From contig NZ_OY759719.1 of the NCBI RefSeq assembly GCF_963662555.1, positions 640,985 to 704,984 of the forward strand: a DNA stretch of 64,000 bases, given 5' to 3'. The position numbers and the translations under genes were made by a program. This DNA is from Thiomicrorhabdus sp. GTDB lineage: Bacteria > Pseudomonadota > Gammaproteobacteria > Thiomicrospirales > Thiomicrospiraceae. The stretch's first letter is position 1. Each line of letters begins with the position of its first letter. The notes under the pieces are model-generated. The model was not told the origin of the DNA. It searched no databases and worked only from the letters and a program-made list of their open reading frames with translations. This document shows positions 17,255 to 26,009 of this stretch, in pieces.

Positions 17255-19495
17255 ATGACAACATTAGCAACTAAAAAAACACAATGTGGTTTTGGTTTAT
17301 TACAAGTCGCTATTTTGTTGATGATAATCGGTGGTTTAGCAAGTTATATGCTTAAACCTTTAGCGCCTCAAGCCTCTACCCAAGCCAATGAGGCGGCACT
17401 CAAAAAGGCCGATAAATTATTAAACGATTTTATTGTTAAAAACGGTCGTTTGCCTTGTGTAGATGTTAATGGAGACGGCGTTGAAGACTGTAGTAGTACC
17501 AATGTAAAAGGCGGTTTGCCTTATATTACATTAGGAATGCCGACCTCTGGATTTGTTGCTGGTGATTCACCAATAAAATATGGGGTGTACCGTAAAGCAA
17601 ATAATACCGCGGTTAAAAATGGTGGACTAGATCGCTTAGATACAACCGATGCTAATGCGGTTTCTTTACTTAAAAATGATGCGGATTTAGCCAGCTTAAA
17701 AAATCGTTATCAGCCAACAATGGCGGGTGGCTACTCTTTTAATTTTACAGGGATAAATAACCAAAATTCGCTGGATTTTTGCCAAGCACTTAATGTTGGG
17801 GAAGCCGCCGCTTTAGATACGACTAAACTTTATGTACAAACTGTCTCGGGAGCAAGAAAAAATGTGGCTTATGCCTTATCTATGGGAGGGCGTTTTGATG
17901 GCAATGGTAATGGAGGTTTAGACGATGGATTGAATGGTTCTTCAGCAACAGCATTTAACAGTTCAGGCACTCTGCTTTCTAGTAGCTATGATGATTACGT
18001 CATCAGTCGCTCTTTTTCTGAGCTTAAACAAAGTATGCAGTGTGACGTGGTCATGCAATCTCTGAATATGATGGCAAACTCAGTGCTTATTGAAAAAGAG
18101 GTTAAAGACCAAGCACAAGATATGGCGGATGCTGCAGTAGAAGGTGCCATTATGGCTGGTGTTAACGTCGCTGTTATTGCTTACAGTGTGGTTTTGGCGG
18201 CGGTTGACGTAACGAATGCAAGTGTAACCTTAGGGGTGGCTTCTGGCTTGTTGTCTGGTGCTATTGCGTCCTGTGCTGTGTTGGTTGGTTGCGCATTTAT
18301 TCCTGTTTACACAGCAAGTGTCGTCGCTGCTGGTATTGGTGTCGGTTTAGGAGTTGTAGCCGTTGGTGCTGGAGCAGCCGCAGGTATTTCTCAAGCGGTT
18401 GCAACGGGACTATATGCTGATATCGCTATTAGAGCCAATGCGGCGATTCCACCTGATGTTGCTGACACCACTTCTAACCCAGACTATTCCGCAACCATAA
18501 CAGCACTGAATGCAGAAAAAACGGCAGCAATCAATGAAGCCACTACCGCAAGGAGTGATGCAAATACTAAACTGAGTGTAGCATCAACGACATTAAGTAT
18601 TGCTAATCAACGTTTTACCGATATGTACAATGATGCAAGTATCGTCAGTGCGAGAAATGGTGGAGCTTTACCTAATACCTATGCTACTGAACAGGCTTAT
18701 ACCGACGCGGTCAATAACTTAAAAACCAAGTCTGAAGCTTATAAAACAGCGGTTAATGATGAATATGCTAAATTACAAGACTATCAAGACAAGGCCGCTA
18801 TAGCAGCAGGGTTAGAGGAGGATTGTAATAATACATCATGCGTTATTCCTCAATCGGCCTTTGATGGATTAACTGCAACTGATCCACCTCCCTCTTGTCC
18901 AGCAGGTGGAACGCCTAATCAGTCGTCAACGGCTTGTCAGAATTATGCTACTGCCCAAGCGACGGCAAATACTGCGGATTCAGTTTACCAAGCGGCCAAA
19001 ATAGCAACTAATAATGCATACACTGTGGCATATCAAGCTGCCTTAGATCATCCTGTGTATATTCCTGAAGTTAAAGATACTGATGGAAAGTTGGTTTCTG
19101 CAGCAACAACGAAACGCTGTGAAGATTATTCGGGTTGTGATTTTACTGCAGCCTTACTATCGGCAGCAGGGAATATTATTGATTACCATGCGTTTGTTCC
19201 TGTGGATGAAAATGATGCTTTTACAGTGACATCGGGATCATATATAGATGCGATTTTGATTAAACAATCGTTGGCAGATAGTGCTGATAATTACGCAACT
19301 GAAAAAGAAAGTAACTTAACTAGTTTACAAAATAATATTGACAGTTTGCAGTGTATGCAAGATGGCAATTATTGGGATAAGACAACTCTTGTTTGCTCAA
19401 CTACACCAGCTGCAGGAGTAAGTACAGCTATAAGCGTATCTAATGGCGGTACTAATATTCTACAAAAAGCCGATTCTCAGGGGGTGTTTAGATGA
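17255..19495 (+). CDS. Giant prepilin-like protein, family B, 746 aa, Gln at mature position 5
   Basis: Leader MTTLATKKTQCG is followed by FGLLQVAILLMIIGGLA. Cleavage after Gly12 gives mature Phe1, but position 5 is Gln, not Glu. Residues 60-260 form the family-B domain: RLPCVDVNGDGVEDC (Cys-bracketed DxNxDGxxD loop), GGLPYITLGMP, YGVYRKA, LDFCQALN, and the acidic DGNGNGGLDDG stretch. A strongly hydrophobic Ala/Gly/Val-rich region follows at about 297-395 (three or four potential membrane helices), then Ala-rich coiled-coil stretches (about 410-600) and a cysteine-containing C-terminal region (about 620-715). It ends in ADSQGVFR. Type IV pilins are typically about 150-200 residues. Missing Glu5 is a property of tip-type GspK/PilX-like subunits, so a tip role is plausible. 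The next gene starts at an ATGA overlap. Confidence 0.82.
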   Translation: MTTLATKKTQCGFGLLQVAILLMIIGGLASYMLKPLAPQASTQANEAALKKADKLLNDFIVKNGRLPCVDVNGDGVEDCSSTNVKGGLPYITLGMPTSGFVAGDSPIKYGVYRKANNTAVKNGGLDRLDTTDANAVSLLKNDADLASLKNRYQPTMAGGYSFNFTGINNQNSLDFCQALNVGEAAALDTTKLYVQTVSGARKNVAYALSMGGRFDGNGNGGLDDGLNGSSATAFNSSGTLLSSSYDDYVISRSFSELKQSMQCDVVMQSLNMMANSVLIEKEVKDQAQDMADAAVEGAIMAGVNVAVIAYSVVLAAVDVTNASVTLGVASGLLSGAIASCAVLVGCAFIPVYTASVVAAGIGVGLGVVAVGAGAAAGISQAVATGLYADIAIRANAAIPPDVADTTSNPDYSATITALNAEKTAAINEATTARSDANTKLSVASTTLSIANQRFTDMYNDASIVSARNGGALPNTYATEQAYTDAVNNLKTKSEAYKTAVNDEYAKLQDYQDKAAIAAGLEEDCNNTSCVIPQSAFDGLTATDPPPSCPAGGTPNQSSTACQNYATAQATANTADSVYQAAKIATNNAYTVAYQAALDHPVYIPEVKDTDGKLVSAATTKRCEDYSGCDFTAALLSAAGNIIDYHAFVPVDENDAFTVTSGSYIDAILIKQSLADSADNYATEKESNLTSLQNNIDSLQCMQDGNYWDKTTLVCSTTPAAGVSTAISVSNGGTNILQKADSQGVFR

Positions 19496-20655
19496 ACATG
19501 CCTTATGTTACAAAACGCTTAAGTGGTTTTAGTTTAATTGAGCTTTCAATTGTTTTAGCGATACTTGGGGTTATGTTTTTAGCTATACCCGCAGTGATAC
19601 CAACTATTCAGCAGATTTTTGTTGCAGAAAATGATGAGCAAACCTTAGATAGAGCAGAGAGTTCTATTAAAGGGTTCTTAAAGGCACAAAGTCGTTTTCC
19701 TTGTCCAGATTCAAATGCGGATGGTATTGAGGACTGTGGAGCTGGCGTGGATGCCGGTTTATTACCCTATAAAACGTTAAAGTTGTCATCGCCTGTTAAA
19801 AATGGATTCGGTCAACCGATTGCCTATAGTGTTTACCGTAAAAGTAATGCAAGTGCCAACTTAGACGCTGATTTGGCGAGTCTTAAAAATCGCTTTTCTC
19901 CTATTCTTCCTAATGCTGAGAGTAGTACAAATTCAAATGGTTTAGATTTTTGCTGGGCATTGAAAAATGCCATAGCTGCACCAAATTCAAATCAATTTAG
20001 TTATGTAGGAAGCAGTTCTTCACCCTATAACCAGGCTTTTGTTTTGGCTAGTCCGGGAGCCTCAAATGCAAATAATGCAGGAACATTTTTTGATGGTATC
20101 AATCAAATAGATTCTAAGGGATTTGAATTACCAAATAAAGTGATTGACAGTACCTATGATGACACCGTTAAAAGTGTTGGTTTTGCTGAATTAGCGGGTG
20201 AATTGCAATGTTCTAGTTTGTTAGGACGTGTGAATGGTGCTGCACGAACAAGTTATGCAATGTATGACTTACAACGGTTAATGGATTATACAGTGGGTTT
20301 TAGAGCATTAGCTTTAAATGTACATGAAGGTAATGTTGACCAGGCCGAGTTTGTTGAAGCCTTAGCTATTGCTGATGCAGCGATTTATGCAGCACAAACT
20401 GTTATTGCGATTGCAGCAGGAGCGGAGAGTTTTGGTGTTGCCGTTGCTGCGATTGCTATTCCTGCTGTTGCAGCGGGAGCTTTAACCGTAAAAGGGTTGA
20501 TTGATGCAGCTAATGGATTGAGTGATGCAAAAAAAGCTAGGGATGTTGCCTCCGCCCAAAAAACGGAAGCGGATGCACAAAAGGTTGATATTGATACGTT
20601 ATACGCACAAAAACTAGCTAAGACGAAAGCTTTAGACAGTAAAGGGTGGTTTTAA
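19492..20655 (+). CDS. Large prepilin-like protein, family B, 387 aa
   Basis: Leader MNMPYVTKRLSG precedes FSLIELSIVLAILGV with Glu5 intact. The family-B domain shows RFPCPDSNADGIEDC, GLLPYKTLKL, YSVYRKS, LDFCWALK and FAELAGELQC. The C-terminal 110 residues contain a hydrophobic Ala/Ile/Val-rich segment (about 290-345) followed by a Lys/Ala/Asp-rich coiled coil, ending in LDSKGWF. The end resembles the termini of the two other large subunits. The start overlaps the preceding stop by 4 nt and the stop overlaps the next start (TAATG). It is probably a minor pilus subunit acting together with the 746-aa and 406-aa proteins. Confidence 0.8.
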   Translation: MNMPYVTKRLSGFSLIELSIVLAILGVMFLAIPAVIPTIQQIFVAENDEQTLDRAESSIKGFLKAQSRFPCPDSNADGIEDCGAGVDAGLLPYKTLKLSSPVKNGFGQPIAYSVYRKSNASANLDADLASLKNRFSPILPNAESSTNSNGLDFCWALKNAIAAPNSNQFSYVGSSSSPYNQAFVLASPGASNANNAGTFFDGINQIDSKGFELPNKVIDSTYDDTVKSVGFAELAGELQCSSLLGRVNGAARTSYAMYDLQRLMDYTVGFRALALNVHEGNVDQAEFVEALAIADAAIYAAQTVIAIAAGAESFGVAVAAIAIPAVAAGALTVKGLIDAANGLSDAKKARDVASAQKTEADAQKVDIDTLYAQKLAKTKALDSKGWF

Positions 20656-21875
20656 TGGAAATGTACCCAGGTCACAAAAAAATGTTTCAGAAATCATTGG
20701 GGTATAGTTTAATTGAGATGTCGATTGCCTTGATGGTATTGGGTTTTGTGGTCACTGTTCTCGCCGGATTGTATCCAAAAATAACCGAGAGTTCGGCAAA
20801 ACAACAATCAGGGTTACAAACAAACCGTTTAGAAGAGTCTGTATTAGGTTTTGTCTTTGCCAAAGGACGGTTACCTTGTCCATCAGCTGATATGAGTGGC
20901 GTTGAGGATTGTAGTTTGGTTAAAGGAGAGTTTCCATATCGAACCTTAGGGTTTGCCTCAGCGATACGAAACCAGGCTGGAGTTGCTTTACGTTATGCGG
21001 TTTTTGACAAAGCCCTGACTGGAGCATCGGATATGGAACTAACCGTATTAAAGGACCGCTATGAAGCCTATATAGCAACGGATAATAATGATGTTAATAT
21101 TCGACCCGTTGCACAAAATTCAGTCTTAAATGTAGGCAGTCCAAATGGTTTAGACATGTGTCATGCTTTGCAAAATGGTTCAAATACATCTAATGATTCT
21201 TCTCGACTACATTCTGGAACAGGAGCTAAATTTAAACATGTGGCTTATTTAATTCATGACCAAGGGCTTCAAGATGCTGATGGATTAAATGGACTTTATG
21301 ATGGAAGTAATAGCCTAAATGCAACGGATTTAGGATTTGATTCAGCAGACAATGTGGATGGAGCCACAAATGATGATTATGTGTATGTGAAATATTTTGG
21401 CCAGCTATGGAGTGATTTAGGTTGTTCATCAGCCATTTCATCGGTTGGGCATGCTCATCCTAATGCGGCAAGTGCATCAGCGATTATGAATCAAGCATTG
21501 GCGGATTATAAAGTTCAAGCAGAGCTTGCAGTCGATGTCGCTAATGCCGATATTGCTGCGGCTGCCGCATCTATTTTAAGTGCGGCAAGTGGTACGGCAT
21601 CAGCGGCGGCAACGATACCTATTGCAACCTCTGAGTCAATTAATACAGCCGGAGTTGCGGCACCGACTGCCGCACTTTCTGTAGCTGCAGTTGCCGCTGC
21701 CGCTGCCAGTGTAGTTACTGCATCCGTGATTACTGGTATGGCTGCTGTGAATAAAACTGGGGCAGAGGATTTAGTGAACCAAGTTACAACGAAGTTAGCT
21801 GAAATAAATACATTAAATGCTTCAATTTATAGTAATGCTGTTCAAGCAGATGCTAAAGGTGTATATCAACAATAA
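20655..21875 (+). CDS. Large prepilin-like protein, family B, 406 aa
   Basis: I prefer the ATG at 20655, which shares a base with the preceding TAA and has AAAGGGTGG just upstream, over a GTG nine nt earlier. SLG^YSLIEMSIALMVLG gives mature Tyr1 and Glu5. The family-B domain has RLPCPSADMSGVEDC; the loop keeps the flanking cysteines but is degenerate compared with DxNxDGxxD. GEFPYRTLGFA, LDMCHALQ and the Asp-rich QDADGLNGLYDGSN stretch follow. A long Ala-rich hydrophobic region (about 280-365) leads to a helical end, ADAKGVYQQ. It belongs to the trio of large subunits with similar C-termini. Confidence 0.8.
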   Translation: MEMYPGHKKMFQKSLGYSLIEMSIALMVLGFVVTVLAGLYPKITESSAKQQSGLQTNRLEESVLGFVFAKGRLPCPSADMSGVEDCSLVKGEFPYRTLGFASAIRNQAGVALRYAVFDKALTGASDMELTVLKDRYEAYIATDNNDVNIRPVAQNSVLNVGSPNGLDMCHALQNGSNTSNDSSRLHSGTGAKFKHVAYLIHDQGLQDADGLNGLYDGSNSLNATDLGFDSADNVDGATNDDYVYVKYFGQLWSDLGCSSAISSVGHAHPNAASASAIMNQALADYKVQAELAVDVANADIAAAAASILSAASGTASAAATIPIATSESINTAGVAAPTAALSVAAVAAAAASVVTASVITGMAAVNKTGAEDLVNQVTTKLAEINTLNASIYSNAVQADAKGVYQQ

Positions 21876-22615
21876 TGAAAATATTAAGAGAGAATCTTAT
21901 GAAACCACATATAAAGAAAAATAGAATACGCAGGGCAAAGCAATCCGGCTTCACTCTTGTTGAAATGTCTGTGGTTTTAGTGATTATTGGGCTGATTATT
22001 GGAGCGGTTTCAATTGGTTCTGATTTACAACGTAATGCGGTATATCAACAAATAAGCTCTAGTTTTGTTCAACCTTGGAGTCAAGCCTACCAAAATTATT
22101 TTAATAAAACGGGTATTGTTATTGGTGACTCAGCTAGTGCCCCAACTTTGAAAGTGGATGGTGCTAATACCACTCCTGGAGAGATTTGTACCACAAGTTT
22201 ACAGGGGTTTATGGATGCCGCAGGTATCCGTATGCCTGCAGGGCGTGCAGAAGGTAGTGAAGATGCGTTTGTTTATTTAGATAGCAACGGTAACCCTCAG
22301 CAAACAACGGTTTGTTTTCATAATGTTGATTGGACTTTGCCTGGAGCAACAACGGGCTATGTGGTGAGAAAACGTAATGTTATGGTTATTAAGTCATTAA
22401 CACCTGATTTAGCACAGTTTTTAGACTCTCAAGTTGATGGCAAAGTTGATGCAAGATTTGGTTTGTTTAGAGAGAGCTCTTTAGCTAACAGCACCAGTGC
22501 AACCTCTACAGATTGGTCTATTGATAATAGAAGAGCTTATGGTGATTCTAGCGATACGAATCATGATGAATCCCAGGTAGCTATTGTAACGGCTTACTAT
22601 CTAATGAATAACTAA
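21875..22615 (+). CDS. Type IV prepilin-like protein, family A, copy 3
   Basis: This is a 246-residue prepilin. The ATG at 21875 shares its first base with the preceding TAA; an ATG at 21896 preceded by AGAGAG is an alternative and gives a leader of more usual length. SG^FTLVEMSVVLVIIGLI has Glu5 intact. The globular part matches the first two pilins: MPAGRAEG, VYLDSNGNP, LTPDLAQFLDSQVDGKVDA, and an acidic SSDTNHDESQ end. It closes the operon, so family-A paralogues flank the machinery at both ends. It could be a minor subunit or an alternative major pilin. Confidence 0.82.
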   Translation: MKILRENLMKPHIKKNRIRRAKQSGFTLVEMSVVLVIIGLIIGAVSIGSDLQRNAVYQQISSSFVQPWSQAYQNYFNKTGIVIGDSASAPTLKVDGANTTPGEICTTSLQGFMDAAGIRMPAGRAEGSEDAFVYLDSNGNPQQTTVCFHNVDWTLPGATTGYVVRKRNVMVIKSLTPDLAQFLDSQVDGKVDARFGLFRESSLANSTSATSTDWSIDNRRAYGDSSDTNHDESQVAIVTAYYLMNN

Positions 22616-22938
22616 TTAAGTGAGTTATGATTTGTTATCTCTAATGACTTTGCTTGTATCTAGCGAGGTTGATTAAGTATTCACGGAGGTTTATTTATAT
22701 TTTTGTGGGTACTTCTAAAAGATATTTTTGACTATTATTTGGTGTTATTTTCTTTTTGCTATTCATTTTGTAAATTTTTGCCCCTCACTTTCCACAATAA
22801 ATTCTTTCTAAAATCCAGATTGATTTAATATACGCAATTCAATTTTGTGACAATGAGTCCGTACATCAAGGTAAGATAACTTGTTGTTATTTACGAAATG
22901 TATTTGCTTTATAAAATAAATTAACAAGGAAAGGGTGA
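22616..22938. other. Intergenic region after the pilus operon
   Basis: This is an AT-rich stretch of about 320 bp without a credible reading frame or strong hairpin terminator. It presumably contains the promoter of the MFS gene; an AAGGAAAGGG ribosome-binding site lies just before that GTG start. Nothing else is recognisable. Confidence 0.5.
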
Positions 22939-24132
22939 GTGAACAAAATTTTATTAATCGCATTTACTGCTTTGGCGAGCATGATTGCCCCTTTTTCGAT
23001 AGATACATACCTTCCATCATTTCCAGCAATAGAAGATTATTATGGCGTTTCACGAGAAATGCTCTCCTCTTCAATGGGGGCGTATCTCGGTGCCTTTGCC
23101 ATTACCACTTTACTGTGGGGGCCTTTTGCCGATCGGTTTGGTCGTAAATCAGTTGCGGTAGTTTCATTGTTTGGGTTTGGTCTTGCCTCAGTAGGTTGTG
23201 CCTTAGCCCCAACCTTTGATGGTTTTATGATTTTTAGAGTCATGCAAGGAATTTTAGCGGGTGGAGTGATTATTGGCGGGCGAGCAATGATTAGGGATGT
23301 CTTTCCGCCTAAAGAGGCTCAAAAAACCATGGCGATTGTGATGATGGTCTTTGCCATTGCTCCTGCCCTTGCACCTATTGTTGGCGGTTATTTAGAAACC
23401 CATTTTGATTGGCAAAGTATCTTTTACTTTTTAACTATCTATGCGGCATTTACGCTGTTTATTTTGTTGTTTTTTATCAAAGAAACACAGCATAAAGAAC
23501 ACGTGCAATCCATACAGCCTAAAAAATTAATGAGTTCTTATTGGCACAGCATCAAGCACCCAATTTTTTTACGATTAGTGGTATCGCAATCTTTAGTGTT
23601 TGGCGGCCTATTTGTTTATATTGCGGGTTCAGCCAGTGTGATGTTTGATCACCTAAAGTTAGGGCCAGAAGATTTTTGGATTCAATTTGTACCAATGGTG
23701 GGAGGCATGATCTTAGGCTCTATTACTTCTCATAGAATGACTGATAAATATTCACCTATGCATATTGCCAGTGCCTCTTTTGCCGTGGCTGGTTTAGCGG
23801 CTATTTTAGGACTAACCTCTGACTTTTTATTTGAGCCTTCTGTTTTTAGTGTGATTCCATTTATTAGTTTATTTGCCTTTGGACTCTCTTTTGGATTACC
23901 AGTTTTAGCTACGCTTGCTTTAGATTGTTTGCCCGAAAAAAGAGGTATGGCCGCTTCAGTACAAAGTTTAATGCAAATGGGAACCGCCGCTTTAGTCTCA
24001 ATCTTAGTTGTGCCATTTGTACATGATTCGCTTCTGTTAATGGCATCATCTACACTGTTACTTTGGTTGGTAGCGGTAATTTTGTGGGCAAGCGTTTATC
24101 GTAAGGTAGAAAAGTTGGTTGAAGTTCGTTAG
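22939..24132 (+). CDS. Bcr/CflA-family MFS drug efflux transporter
   Basis: This 397-residue major facilitator has about 12 membrane helices and a GTG start preceded by AAGGAAAGGG. Family marks are APFSIDTYLPSFPAI in helix 1, the GPFADRFGRKSV loop 2-3 motif (MFS motif A), and RVMQGILAGGVIIGGRAMIRD in helices 4-5, matching Bcr/CflA proton-driven exporters (bicyclomycin, chloramphenicol and similar). It stands alone between the pilus operon and a bidirectional terminator. The natural substrate cannot be told from sequence. Confidence 0.87.
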   Translation: MNKILLIAFTALASMIAPFSIDTYLPSFPAIEDYYGVSREMLSSSMGAYLGAFAITTLLWGPFADRFGRKSVAVVSLFGFGLASVGCALAPTFDGFMIFRVMQGILAGGVIIGGRAMIRDVFPPKEAQKTMAIVMMVFAIAPALAPIVGGYLETHFDWQSIFYFLTIYAAFTLFILLFFIKETQHKEHVQSIQPKKLMSSYWHSIKHPIFLRLVVSQSLVFGGLFVYIAGSASVMFDHLKLGPEDFWIQFVPMVGGMILGSITSHRMTDKYSPMHIASASFAVAGLAAILGLTSDFLFEPSVFSVIPFISLFAFGLSFGLPVLATLALDCLPEKRGMAASVQSLMQMGTAALVSILVVPFVHDSLLLMASSTLLLWLVAVILWASVYRKVEKLVEVR

Positions 24133-24164
24133 GCGTTGCACCTGACTGATACTCTATGAATAAT

Positions 24165-24208
24165 AAAAAAGCCCGTAGGCTCATGTTATGAGCTTTACGG
24201 GCTTTTTT
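24165..24208. terminator. Bidirectional intrinsic terminator
   Basis: A long inverted repeat: AAAAAAGCCCGTA then GGCTCAT, loop GTT, ATGAGCT, then TTACGGGCTTTTTT. The A and T runs on both sides serve the convergent MFS and adk genes. Confidence 0.9.
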
Positions 24209-24238
24209 CGTCTTTACTAATTTTACTGAAGCGTAGGA

Positions 24239-24886
<648 letters not shown>

Positions 24887-24997
24887 TTAGAATCCTAGTA
24901 ATTAGAAAAAAGTTGGCAATATTATACGGTGTTTCTTAGCGGCATAAAAGTTTAACCTGTGAAAGTTTAATTCATGCAGGTTTAACTCATATTTAAG

Positions 24998-25017
24998 TTT
25001 TACCAGGCCTGGTAAAA
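24998..25017. repeat. Iterated palindrome copy, 20 bp perfect
   Basis: An intergenic copy of the TTACCAGGCCTGGTAA repeat, extended symmetrically by two more base pairs, between adk and the fructosamine-kinase-like gene. It lacks a terminator-like U-run beyond a few A/T. Confidence 0.85.
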
Positions 25018-25040
25018 ATGTTTGATTGATTATCTCGGTG

Positions 25041-25949
25041 CTAGGTTTTGCTCTGTTTCAAGAGGTTTTGAATGATGTTAATGGCTTGTTGTTCATATGA
25101 ACCGCCAAAGAGATTAAAGTGATTGATTACGTGGTATAAATTATAGAGTGGTTTTCTTTGTGAATAACCCGAATCTAAAGGATAAATACTGTTGTATCCT
25201 GCATAGAACTGTTGACTAAATCCACCAAAAAGTTCAGTCATAGCAATGTCTGTTTCACGGTCACCATAATAGCAAGCAGGGTCAAAAATCACTGGTTCGG
25301 AGTCTGTTTGATCGTCATTTTCAAAAGCAAAACTGCTGTTTCCACCCCATAAATCGCCATGTAATAATGAGGCTTTAGGTGAGTAGCTTTGAAACCAAAA
25401 CGGCAAAGTGTCAATTAGTTGTTGACCAAGTTCAAACATAGCGGGCTGTGCGCCACGTAATTGTGCCAATTCAAGCTGAGGTTTCAGGCGTTGGCTTGCA
25501 TAAAAATCAACCCAGTTAAAGTGCCACTCGTTTTTTTGCAAGGTATGACCAATATAGTTATTTTCAAACCAACCAAAAGGTTGGCTAGTTTGATGGATTT
25601 GTTGGTGCATATAGCCAAGGTCACGACCGCGTTGAAAGTCATCACCTTTATTCGTTAAACTAAGGTACTCCATTAATAACCAGGCCTGGTTATTTTCAAA
25701 GATGCCGAAGCCTTTTAGTTTTGGACAACGCATGCTATTAGACTGATAAATCGCATTGAGGTTATGGGCTTCTGTCTCAAACAGCGGAAATAGAGAGGGC
25801 TGGTTAAGCTTTAAAAAGAAGTTACCTTGATTGGTATGGATTTGATAGGACTGATGAATATCACCGCCCATAACTGAATGAGCGGTATTAATGTGAACAG
25901 ACTCATTGAGCTGTTCAGACAGGTGTTTTGAAAAAGCGTGCCAGTCCAT
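25041..25949 (-). CDS. Fructosamine-3-kinase-like protein
   Basis: This 302-residue member of the fructosamine kinase/aminoglycoside phosphotransferase fold family has catalytic motif LLHGDLWGGN and metal-binding FDPACYYGDRETDIAMTELFGG. It starts with DWHAFSKHLSEQL and an SVMGGDIHQSYQI nucleotide loop. Such kinases phosphorylate glycated amines so that the sugar can be released (protein deglycation repair); the bacterial substrate is often ribulosamine. It carries an in-frame palindrome copy (25675-25694) that reads NNQAWLL. Upstream of adk on the same strand, probably separately expressed. Confidence 0.88.
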   Translation of the reverse strand: MDWHAFSKHLSEQLNESVHINTAHSVMGGDIHQSYQIHTNQGNFFLKLNQPSLFPLFETEAHNLNAIYQSNSMRCPKLKGFGIFENNQAWLLMEYLSLTNKGDDFQRGRDLGYMHQQIHQTSQPFGWFENNYIGHTLQKNEWHFNWVDFYASQRLKPQLELAQLRGAQPAMFELGQQLIDTLPFWFQSYSPKASLLHGDLWGGNSSFAFENDDQTDSEPVIFDPACYYGDRETDIAMTELFGGFSQQFYAGYNSIYPLDSGYSQRKPLYNLYHVINHFNLFGGSYEQQAINIIQNLLKQSKT

Positions 25950-26009
25950 AATGACTCCTTATTGATGCCCGAGGAGTAGTGTTGATTAGCTTGCCTCAAG
26001 CCTCAAATA

